12,095 nucleotides of DNA from contig JAIFMT010000137.1 in the NCBI GenBank assembly GCA_020048295.1, forward strand, positions 1 through 12,095. The letters run 5' to 3'. Source of the DNA: Rhodoferax sp. (GTDB lineage: Bacteria > Pseudomonadota > Gammaproteobacteria > Burkholderiales > Burkholderiaceae). The stretch's first letter is position 1. Every line of letters begins with the position of its first letter. The notes under the pieces were generated by a model. The model searched no databases. It saw nothing but the letters and a program-made list of their open reading frames with translations, and was not told where the DNA came from. Positions 6,470 through 12,095 of this stretch are shown in pieces. The position numbers were made by a program, and so were the translations under genes.

Positions 6470-7363
6470 CTACAGCAGGCCAACAGCGCGCAAGGCCTCT
6501 TCAACAACGGCCTCATTGGCGCTGGTCAGCGCTGTCATGGGGAGTCGCAGCGTTGGACCACAGTGGTTCAGGCGGGCCATGGCCCATTTCACCGGGATCG
6601 GGTTGGCCTCAACAAACAGGTTCTTGTGCAGCGGCATCAGCTTGAACTGGAGTTCCATGGCGCGTTTGACATCGCCGGCGATGGCCGCCAGGCACAGCTC
6701 GTGCATCAGGCGCGGTGCCACATTGGCCGTCACGCTGATGTTGCCATGGCCACCGCACAGCATCAGTGCCACGGCGGTGGGGTCGTCGCCCGAATAAATG
6801 GCAAAGCCTTCGGGCGCCTCGCGAATCAGCCATTGCGCCCGGTCGATGTTGCCGGTGGCTTCCTTGATGCCAATGATGCCGGGCACCTGGGCCAGCCGCA
6901 GCGCCGTGTCAAGGGTCATGTCGGCCACCGAGCGGCCCGGCACGTTGTACAGCACCATCGGCAAATCAACCGCTTCGGCAATCGCCTTGAAGTGCCGGTA
7001 CTGGCCCTCTTGCGTCGGCTTGTTGTAATAGGGCACCACCTGCAGTTGGCAATCAGCTCCGACCTGTTTGGCAAAGGTGGCCAGTTCGATGGCTTCTGCA
7101 GTGCAATTGGAGCCACAACCCGCCATGATCGGCACGCGGCCTGCCGCCTGCTCCACCGATACGCGGATGACCTCGCAATTTTCCTGCATGCTCACGGTGG
7201 GTGACTCACCCGTGGTGCCGACCACGCCAATGCAATCGGTACCTTCGGCAATATGCCAGTCCACCAATTTTCGCAAGCCCGGGTAATCGATGCTGCCGTC
7301 TGGCAGCATGGGTGTGATCATGGCAACAATGCTGCCGGTGATGGGGCGTGTCGGGAAGGTCAT
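6470..7363 (-). CDS. dapA: 4-hydroxy-tetrahydrodipicolinate synthase
   Basis: 297 residues, full length for the family. The enzyme condenses pyruvate with aspartate semialdehyde, the first committed step toward diaminopimelate and lysine, and works in the cytoplasm as a TIM-barrel tetramer. Catalytic residues are in place: GTTGES with T50/T51, [12 protein letters not shown] with Y113, LYNVPGR with Y139 and R144, and the Schiff-base lysine K167 in [10 protein letters not shown]. The start [18 protein letters not shown] is standard, though no clear Shine-Dalgarno precedes it. It begins 28 bases after the methyltransferase stop, so it is probably co-transcribed with that gene and with bamC. Bacterial DapA is often lysine-inhibited; the sequence alone does not settle that here. 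Confidence 0.97.
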   Translation of the reverse strand: MTFPTRPITGSIVAMITPMLPDGSIDYPGLRKLVDWHIAEGTDCIGVVGTTGESPTVSMQENCEVIRVSVEQAAGRVPIMAGCGSNCTAEAIELATFAKQVGADCQLQVVPYYNKPTQEGQYRHFKAIAEAVDLPMVLYNVPGRSVADMTLDTALRLAQVPGIIGIKEATGNIDRAQWLIREAPEGFAIYSGDDPTAVALMLCGGHGNISVTANVAPRLMHELCLAAIAGDVKRAMELQFKLMPLHKNLFVEANPIPVKWAMARLNHCGPTLRLPMTALTSANEAVVEEALRAVGLL

Positions 7364-7391
7364 TTTATGGAGCGTTGAGCGGGTAAACCGC

Positions 7392-7994
7392 TTATTTTAG
7401 CGAGAGTGGATAACGCGCTGGACCGTCCGCGTCGGGCGCGTCCCGGCGTGGCTGGATGGCGGCAATGCGCTGCACAAAGCGCTCGGGCTGACCTAAAAAG
7501 CCGTTTTCGTAAGCAACGATGTGCAAATCGTGGCAAAGCGAGAGCAACTCGCCGTGCTTGAGCAAAAAATCCGGTCGCGATGGTTTGCCAATGCTGGCCT
7601 GGTCAGAGGTAAAAGTTTCGTAAAGCAGCAGCCCACCCGGGGCCAGGCTTTGCAGAATCACCGGAAACAGCGCGCGCCAAAGATAGTTGCTCACCACCAC
7701 CACGTCAAACTGCAGCGGCAAGCCTGCCTGTCGCAGCGGCCAGTCGGCAGTCTCAATATCCGCTGCAACCACTGCACCATACTGGCTGGCAACTGTCAGC
7801 CCCAGTGGGTTGCGGTCAATACCGGTGGCCTGCAGGCCGCGCCCGGCAAACCAGTGCATGTGTCGTCCCGCGCCGCAGCCAATGTCGAGCATGCTGCCGG
7901 CGCTGGGTGCCAAGTGCGACCAGCGCTGAATCCATTCGGACGCCGTGCCGCTGCCAGGTTGCCGGTCAAGGGATGGGACTGAGTCGTTCGTCAT
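7392..7994 (-). CDS. Class I SAM-dependent methyltransferase
   Basis: 200 residues from the ATG at 7994. The Rossmann-type SAM site is clear: [11 protein letters not shown] (35-45) is motif [12 protein letters not shown] ends strand 2 with acidic D60, [14 protein letters not shown] is the strand-3 region, and [15 protein letters not shown] is motif IV, followed by [12 protein letters not shown]. It resembles small TehB/UbiE-like methyltransferases whose substrates are mostly unknown. A GTG at 8012 would add six residues but would overlap the upstream 41-codon gene. With the ATG the spacing is TGA-GC-ATG, typical of coupled translation, so 7994 is preferred. It sits between that small membrane protein gene and dapA. 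There is no evidence for the substrate. Confidence 0.88.
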   Translation of the reverse strand: MTNDSVPSLDRQPGSGTASEWIQRWSHLAPSAGSMLDIGCGAGRHMHWFAGRGLQATGIDRNPLGLTVASQYGAVVAADIETADWPLRQAGLPLQFDVVVVSNYLWRALFPVILQSLAPGGLLLYETFTSDQASIGKPSRPDFLLKHGELLSLCHDLHIVAYENGFLGQPERFVQRIAAIQPRRDAPDADGPARYPLSLK

Positions 7995-7996
7995 GC

Positions 7997-8122
7997 TCAA
8001 AAACAGCCCCACACCTGGTTGGCAATGGTCAACAAAAAATCAGGGTGGCCGTACATGCTAAAAATCGCCGCCAGCGCTAGCAAAAAAGCCACCAAGCCCG
8101 CCATCTTGTTCAGCAATTTCAT
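7997..8122 (-). CDS. 41-residue single-pass membrane protein
   Basis: A short reading frame on the minus strand begins MKLLNKMAGLVAFLLALAA and ends QVWGCF. A basic N-terminus (Lys2, Lys6) precedes a hydrophobic segment at about residues 8-23, then a short polar tail with HPDF, which would predict one membrane span. It exactly fills the space between the MFS gene stop (8138) and the methyltransferase start (7994): 15 bases after the first and 2 bases before the second (TGA-GC-ATG). That packing, the membrane-protein composition, and my recollection of similar short proteins beside such genes in Burkholderiales argue that it is real. The Shine-Dalgarno (GTGTGAAG) is weak. Function is unknown; it may associate with the transporter. 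Confidence 0.68.
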   Translation of the reverse strand: MKLLNKMAGLVAFLLALAAIFSMYGHPDFLLTIANQVWGCF

Positions 8123-8137
8123 GGGCTTCACACGACT

Positions 8138-9361
8138 CTACGCCGCTTGAGGCAGTGGCTGACGCACGATGGGGGCTTCCTTGATTGGCAGATTCAGCGC
8201 GGCCGCGATCACCCCCAGCGCAATCGCGATGTACCAGACGATGTCATAGCTGCCGGTCCGGTCATACAAAAAACCACCGAGCCAAACACCCAGGAAAGAG
8301 CCGATCTGGTGGCTGCAAAACACAAAGCCCCCCAGCATCGACAAGTGCGCCACGCCAAAAATCTGCGCCACGGTGGCGTTGGTGGGCGGCACGGTGGAAA
8401 GCCAAAGCAGCCCCATGACCGCAGAAAAAACGTACACGCTCGTCGGCGACAGGGGAGCCAGCAAAAATACACCGATGATCACCGCGCGCGTCAGGTAAAT
8501 GAACGCCAGGATGTTCTTTTTTTGCATCCGTTGCCCCAGTGCGCCCGACGCATAAGAGCCAAAGACATTGAACAGCCCGATCAGTGCCAGGGAGTAACTG
8601 GCGACCTGCGGCGACAGGCCGTGGTCCCGCAGGTAACTTGGCATGTGCACACCAATGAACACCACCTGAAAGCCGCAGACGAAATAGCCCGCCATCAGCA
8701 ACTGGAAGCTGCGGTAGCCGAAAGCCTCGTGCAAGGCATGCCAAATCGACTGCTCGCGAAAATGTCCAGCGCCGCCCCCCTTGAAGTCGGGCTCGCGCAG
8801 CCACCAGGCCAGCGGCATCATCAACAACGAAGCCGCTGCCAGCACCACCAGGGCCTGCTGCCAGCCCAGCCCATTGATCAGGAAACTTTCGGTCGGCACC
8901 ATCAAAAACTGGCCAAACGAACCCGCCGCAGCGGCCATGCCCATGGCCCAGGAGCGCTGGCTGGCGGGAACATTTCGGCCAATCACGCCATAGACAATGG
9001 CATAGGTGGTGCCGGCCTGAGCTGCGCCAATCAGCACACCCGTGGTCAGCGCAAACACCAGCGGCGAAGGGGCATAAGCCATACCCAGCAGCCCCAGCGC
9101 GTAGAACAGCGCACCCACCAGAATCACCCGGAAAGCGCCAAAACGATCGGCCAGCATCCCGGCAAAAATGCCGGCAACACCCCAGACCAGATTCTGGATG
9201 GCTAGCGCCAAGGCAAAGGTTTCGCGGCTCCAGTGCTGGTCTTGCGTGATCGGTTGCAACCACAAACCAAAGCCATGGCGGATACCCATGGCAAGGGTGA
9301 GGATGGCGGCACCACAAATCAGAACTTGCGTTGTGGAGAGGGTGTGGCTGCTTTTTGACAT
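8138..9361 (-). CDS. MFS transporter, 12 predicted membrane segments
   Basis: 407 residues from the ATG at 9361 (MSKSSHTLSTTQVLICGAA). The hydrophobic profile shows about twelve segments in two halves of six, split by a central polar loop (LREPDFKGGGAGHFREQ). The MFS motif A appears after segment 2 as GMLADRFGAFRVILVG. The N-terminal region MGIRHGFGLWLQPITQDQHWSRETFALALAIQNLVWG resembles the monocarboxylate/oxalate-formate antiporter-like branch of the superfamily, but substrate cannot be assigned. A start 15 codons upstream (9406) is possible; those residues (PGWAFRPKFRYIRT) look like translated promoter DNA. It is the first gene of the minus operon and is divergent from parE. No Shine-Dalgarno precedes the ATG. 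Confidence 0.9.
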   Translation of the reverse strand: MSKSSHTLSTTQVLICGAAILTLAMGIRHGFGLWLQPITQDQHWSRETFALALAIQNLVWGVAGIFAGMLADRFGAFRVILVGALFYALGLLGMAYAPSPLVFALTTGVLIGAAQAGTTYAIVYGVIGRNVPASQRSWAMGMAAAAGSFGQFLMVPTESFLINGLGWQQALVVLAAASLLMMPLAWWLREPDFKGGGAGHFREQSIWHALHEAFGYRSFQLLMAGYFVCGFQVVFIGVHMPSYLRDHGLSPQVASYSLALIGLFNVFGSYASGALGQRMQKKNILAFIYLTRAVIIGVFLLAPLSPTSVYVFSAVMGLLWLSTVPPTNATVAQIFGVAHLSMLGGFVFCSHQIGSFLGVWLGGFLYDRTGSYDIVWYIAIALGVIAAALNLPIKEAPIVRQPLPQAA

Positions 9362-9492
9362 GGTTCGAATATAGCGAAACTTCGGCCGAAATGCCCAACC
9401 TGGCAACGATCAGATTCAGGGCCAAAGCGATGCATCATTTGTCTGGTTTTATGTACAGTAGTTTGCCGCCTGGCTGATTACAATGCGCCGCT
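9362..9492. promoter_or_regulatory. Divergent promoter region, MFS operon / parE
   Basis: This 131-base gap must carry promoters both ways. On the minus strand TATATT (9373-9368) ends six bases before the MFS ATG. On the plus strand TACAAT (9479-9484) ends eight bases before the parE ATG. Neither has a good -35 at 16-18 bases, and neither gene has a Shine-Dalgarno. TTCGGCCGAA (9381-9390) is a perfect 10-bp palindrome just upstream of the MFS -10 candidate and a possible operator. These are weak motif calls. Confidence 0.4.
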
Positions 9493-11463
9493 ATGGCGAT
9501 CAAACCCACCCCCGAATATTCCGAAAACTCCATCCGTGTCCTCAAGGGACTGGAGCCGGTCAAACAGCGCCCCGGCATGTACACGCGCACCGACAACCCG
9601 CTGCATATCCTGCAGGAGGTGCTGGACAACGCTGCCGACGAGGCCTTGGCCGGGCATGGAAAAAAAATCAAAGTCACCGTGCATACCGATGGCTCGGTCA
9701 GCATCGAAGACGATGGTCGCGGCATTCCGTTTGGCCTGCACCCCACCGAAAACGCACCGGTGATCGAACTGGTGTTCACCCAGTTGCACGCTGGTGGCAA
9801 GTTTGACAAGGGCAAGGGCGGCGCCTACAGCTTTTCAGGTGGCTTGCATGGTGTGGGCGTGAGCGTGACCAATGCGCTGAGCAGCCGCCTGGAGGTCACC
9901 ACTTACCGCGAAGCCCAGGTGGCGCGACTGGTGTTCGCCGGGGGCGATGTGGTCGAGCCACTCACGCTGCGCCCGGCCGGTGACGGCGAGCGCAGGTCGG
10001 GCACCTGCGTGCGTGTCTGGCCCGATGCCCGGTATTTTGAGTCGATGTTGTTGCCGATGGCGCATCTGGAGCATCTGCTGCGCAGCAAGGCGGTGCTGAT
10101 GCCCGGCGTGACGGTGACGCTGTTCCAGGAGAAAACCAAAGAGGTGCAGACCTGGTTGTTCAAAGGCGGCCTGCGCGACTATCTGACGCAAACGCTTTGT
10201 GCTGACCCGGTGATTCCACTGTTTGAAGGCGAGGGCTTTGCCGATGCGCAGCACGAGAGTTTTGCCGATGGTGAGGGCGCGGCCTGGTGTGTGGCCTTCA
10301 CCGAAGACGGCGCGCCGGTGCGTGAAAGCTATGTCAACCTGATCCCCACCAGCGCCGGTGGTACGCACGAATCGGGTCTGCGCGACGGCCTGTTTGCCGC
10401 CGTCAAGAGTTTTGTCGATCTGCACTCGCTGCTGCCCAAGGGGGTCAAGCTGCTGCCCGACGACGTGTTTGCCCGCGCCAGCTATGTGCTTTCCACCAAG
10501 GTGCTCGACCCGCAGTTTCAGGGCCAGATCAAGGAGCGGCTCAATTCGCGTGATGCGCTGCGGCTGGTGTCAGGGTTTGTGCGCCCGGCGCTGGAGTTGT
10601 GGCTGAACCAGAATGTGGAATACGGCAAAAAACTGGCAGAGATTGCCATTCGTGCGGCGCAGAGCCGGCAGAAGGCGGGTCAAAAGGTTGAAAAGCGCAA
10701 AGGCTCGGGCGTGGCGGTGCTGCCGGGCAAGCTGACCGACTGCGAAAGCCGTGATCTGGCGCAAAACGAAGTCTTTCTAGTGGAGGGCGATTCGGCCGGT
10801 GGCAGCGCCAAGATGGGTCGCGACAAGGAAAGCCAGGCGGTGCTGCCGCTGCGTGGCAAGGTCCTCAACACCTGGGAAGTTGAGCGTGACCGGCTGTTTG
10901 CCAACACCGAAATCCACGACATTGCGGTGGCCATCGGGGTCGATCCGCATGGCGCTGGCGATACGCCTGATTTGAGCGGTCTGCGTTACGGCAAGATTTG
11001 CATCCTGTCTGATGCCGATGTCGATGGCTCGCACATCCAGGTGCTGCTATTGACGCTGTTTTTCAAACACTTTCCCAAGCTGATCGAAGCCGGTCATATC
11101 TACGTGGCGCGCCCGCCGCTGTTTCGTGTCGATGCGCCTGCGCGTGGCAAAAAGCCGGCCTCCAAAACTTATGCGCTTGACGATGGCGAACTGACTGCCA
11201 TCCTGGACAAACTGCGCAAGGAAGGCGTACGCGAGGGGGCCTGGGCGATCAGCCGCTTCAAGGGTCTGGGCGAGATGAATGCCGAGCAGCTATGGGACAC
11301 CACGCTGAACCCCGATACCCGCCGCTTGCTGCAAGTCGGCTTGGGCAATCTCGATACCCGGCAAACTGCCGAACTCATGACCAAGCTGATGGGCAAGGGT
11401 GAAGCCAGTGCCCGGCGCGACTTGATGGAGTTGCACGGGGATTCGGTGGAGGTCGATGTATAG
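9493..11463 (+). CDS. parE: DNA topoisomerase IV subunit B
   Basis: 656 residues, slightly longer than the 630 of E. coli ParE. The GHKL ATPase domain has VKQRPGMY (23-30), EVLDNAADEA with E42 and N46, IEDDGRGIP with D74, and GGLHGVGVSVTNAL. A transducer domain follows, and then the TOPRIM domain with FLVEGDSAGGSAK (E431) and the metal-binding DADVDG (D507, D509, D511). It ends with the C-terminal GLGEMNAEQLWDTTLNP block. It supplies the ATPase half of topoisomerase IV, which decatenates daughter chromosomes. Assignment to ParE rather than GyrB rests on overall similarity (PLRGKVLNTWEVE, and no long GyrB insertion) and on parC following. The TAG stop (11461-11463) lies within the first bases of a repeat unit. 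Confidence 0.96.
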   Translation: MAIKPTPEYSENSIRVLKGLEPVKQRPGMYTRTDNPLHILQEVLDNAADEALAGHGKKIKVTVHTDGSVSIEDDGRGIPFGLHPTENAPVIELVFTQLHAGGKFDKGKGGAYSFSGGLHGVGVSVTNALSSRLEVTTYREAQVARLVFAGGDVVEPLTLRPAGDGERRSGTCVRVWPDARYFESMLLPMAHLEHLLRSKAVLMPGVTVTLFQEKTKEVQTWLFKGGLRDYLTQTLCADPVIPLFEGEGFADAQHESFADGEGAAWCVAFTEDGAPVRESYVNLIPTSAGGTHESGLRDGLFAAVKSFVDLHSLLPKGVKLLPDDVFARASYVLSTKVLDPQFQGQIKERLNSRDALRLVSGFVRPALELWLNQNVEYGKKLAEIAIRAAQSRQKAGQKVEKRKGSGVAVLPGKLTDCESRDLAQNEVFLVEGDSAGGSAKMGRDKESQAVLPLRGKVLNTWEVERDRLFANTEIHDIAVAIGVDPHGAGDTPDLSGLRYGKICILSDADVDGSHIQVLLLTLFFKHFPKLIEAGHIYVARPPLFRVDAPARGKKPASKTYALDDGELTAILDKLRKEGVREGAWAISRFKGLGEMNAEQLWDTTLNPDTRRLLQVGLGNLDTRQTAELMTKLMGKGEASARRDLMELHGDSVEVDV

Positions 11464-11530
11464 CTATTGATAATCTAGCTGCTTGCGCTTTTCGTATAAG
11501 GGCTGGAGGCTGATTTGTTCTATAAATTTC
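11461..11530 (+). repeat. Dispersed-type intergenic repeat, copy A
   Basis: This 70-base unit begins TAGCTATTGATAAT, contains GCTGCTTGCGC and GGGCTGGAGGC, and has a small internal dyad (AGCTA 11462-11466, TAGCT 11476-11480). Its reverse complement aligns without gaps to 11865-11934 at about two-thirds identity (47/70 by hand). It also resembles, from memory, a short repeat scattered between genes in Comamonadaceae; that would need a genome search. It begins at the parE stop codon. Confidence 0.6.
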
Positions 11531-11570
11531 TGGCCTTGCGGTGCGCGCGTGTGGGCCTGTCCGTGTGCCG

Positions 11571-11648
11571 TGCACAGCAGCCAGGATGGGCGGCCACCTC
11601 ATACTGGGGTACCAGAAATCGGTGGCCGCCCATCCCGACTACTGTGCA
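11571..11648. repeat. Large near-perfect inverted repeat (28-bp arms)
   Basis: Arms 11571-11598 and 11621-11648 are complementary at 25 of 28 positions. The inner 15 bp (GGATGGGCGGCCACC at 11584-11598, GGTGGCCGCCCATCC at 11621-11635) are perfect. The 22-base loop itself holds a small stem, CTGG/CCAG (11604-11607, 11612-11615). In RNA this would be a very stable hairpin; in DNA it could form a cruciform. It has no U-tract on either side, so it is not a standard terminator. Its role is unknown. Confidence 0.85.
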
Positions 11649-11864
11649 AACCTGAGGTGCGCATGGCCTCAATAAGTCAAGTTGCGGCAGTGATTTTGTT
11701 CAGCGTGAATTGCGGCATTCAGACACGATGCCAACCTGCGGCGGCTAGCGAAGTGGGTGGGTATGGCGGCTGACGCGCTTCGCGGGTTCAGCTGACAGTC
11801 GTCACCCGATGCAAGTCACCAGCGAACCCATTTCACCCCCTAAACTCGCCTCAATCTCATACAA

Positions 11865-11934
11865 CATATTTATATAAGAAATGAGCCTCTAGCCCATACC
11901 AATATTGCGCTACCAGCTATATTTATAAAAGCAT
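11865..11934 (-). repeat. Dispersed-type intergenic repeat, copy B (inverted relative to A)
   Basis: Read on the plus strand it contains GAGCCTCTAGCCC and ATTGCGCTACCAGCTAT, the reverse complement of the copy A blocks GGGCTGGAGGCT and AGCTGCTTGCGC. The alignment is ungapped, with the middle (around 11896-11907) the most diverged. It ends 15 bases before the parC start, so any proximal parC promoter or leader overlaps it. Confidence 0.55.
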
Positions 11935-11949
11935 ATTCAAAGTTTACTC

Positions 11950-12095
11950 ATGACCGACGACATTCTTGTAGAACTGCCCCAACCGATCTTGCCCGACGGC
12001 GACGAAACCCCCAGCTTGGCCAACTACGCGCAGCGCGCTTACCTTGAATACGCCTTGAGCGTGGTCAAGGGCCGGGCGCTGCCTGACGTGACCGA
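11950..12095 (+). CDS. parC: DNA topoisomerase IV subunit A, 5' end only
   Basis: 48 complete codons are visible before the right edge. The protein starts MTDDILVELPQPILPDGDE and continues LANYAQRAYLEYALSVVKGRALPDVT, the conserved N-terminal block of ParC/GyrA (Y-x-x-Y...RALPD) that precedes the breakage-reunion domain. ParC carries the active-site tyrosine (beyond this window) that cuts and rejoins DNA, and works with ParE as a heterotetramer. The position downstream of parE on the same strand supports ParC over GyrA. No Shine-Dalgarno is visible before the ATG (TTCAAAGTTTACTC). The long repeat-bearing gap suggests parC may be transcribed separately from parE. Confidence 0.92.
   Translation, partial: MTDDILVELPQPILPDGDETPSLANYAQRAYLEYALSVVKGRALPDVT

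Larger units (their letters stand above)
11464..11949. other. parE-parC intergenic region without a convincing gene
   Basis: This gap of nearly 0.5 kb separates two genes that often sit closer together. It contains inverted repeat copies at both ends (A 11461-11530, B 11865-11934), the large hairpin at 11571-11648, and a bulged hairpin at 11769-11792 (GCTGA-CGCG, loop CTT, CGCG, bulge GGT, TCAGC). The right-hand part, from about 11830, is much richer in A+T. A 36-codon frame at 11663-11773 was considered and not accepted. The parC promoter should lie here, but I see no clear -35/-10 pair. Confidence 0.6.

Noticed and set aside
8147..9205. A 352-codon open frame opposite the MFS transporter gene
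   Set aside because: Its product is a His/Gln/Arg-rich string typical of antisense translation of a GC-rich membrane-protein gene; the minus-strand frame encodes a complete 12-segment transporter.
11663..11773. A 36-codon frame (MASISQVAAVILFSVNCG...) with GAGG five bases upstream
   Set aside because: It lies in the repeat-bearing gap, ends in a Gly-rich tail, matches no family I know and has no supporting context. The ribosome site could be chance. Conservation in relatives would be needed to accept it.
11769..11792. Bulged hairpin reminiscent of the core of an integron attC site
   Set aside because: There are no R'/R'' core sites (GTTRRRY and its partner) at suitable distances, no cassette gene and no integrase. 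The stem is only nine pairs.

Overview
The window looks like chromosomal DNA of a betaproteobacterium, most likely Comamonadaceae (Rhodoferax/Polaromonas type). This rests on recognised protein families and gene order (phasin, bamC-dapA, parE followed by parC), a G+C content that looks moderately high, and what appears to be a short dispersed repeat of that family after parE. No database was consulted.

Layout: (1) 1-497, minus: a phasin (polyhydroxybutyrate granule protein), cut by the left edge. It has a good promoter and two TGC-rich palindromes placed like PhaR operators. (2) 748-1467, plus: an FMN nitroreductase. (3) 1565-5299, plus: a tight six-gene operon made almost entirely of cytoplasmic sensory or scaffold modules: a roadblock/LC7 protein, a stand-alone Aer-type PAS protein, a PhnD-like binding protein with no signal peptide, an unknown protein with an HHCxxCH motif, a receiver-like protein with a Pro-rich linker, and a protein whose C-terminal half resembles another roadblock domain. 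Three of the five junctions are 4-base ATGA overlaps. There is no kinase, GTPase, methyl-accepting domain or transporter partner. This is the best candidate for an undescribed system. (4) 9361-5346, minus: MFS transporter, a 41-residue membrane peptide not covered by standard length cut-offs, SAM methyltransferase, dapA and bamC, closely spaced and probably co-transcribed. A strong hairpin separates bamC from the convergent six-gene operon. (5) 9493-11463, plus: parE (topoisomerase IV subunit B), divergent from the MFS gene. (6) 11464-11949: a gap of nearly 0.5 kb bounded by two diverged inverted copies of a ~70-bp repeat and containing a large near-perfect hairpin. (7) 11950-12095, plus: the start of parC, cut by the right edge.

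How the genes fit together: parE and parC encode the two subunits of topoisomerase IV. dapA feeds lysine and peptidoglycan synthesis and bamC belongs to the outer-membrane assembly machine, so the minus operon has a cell-envelope flavour. The six-gene operon plausibly encodes parts of one intracellular redox- or ligand-sensing complex, but its output cannot be read from this window.
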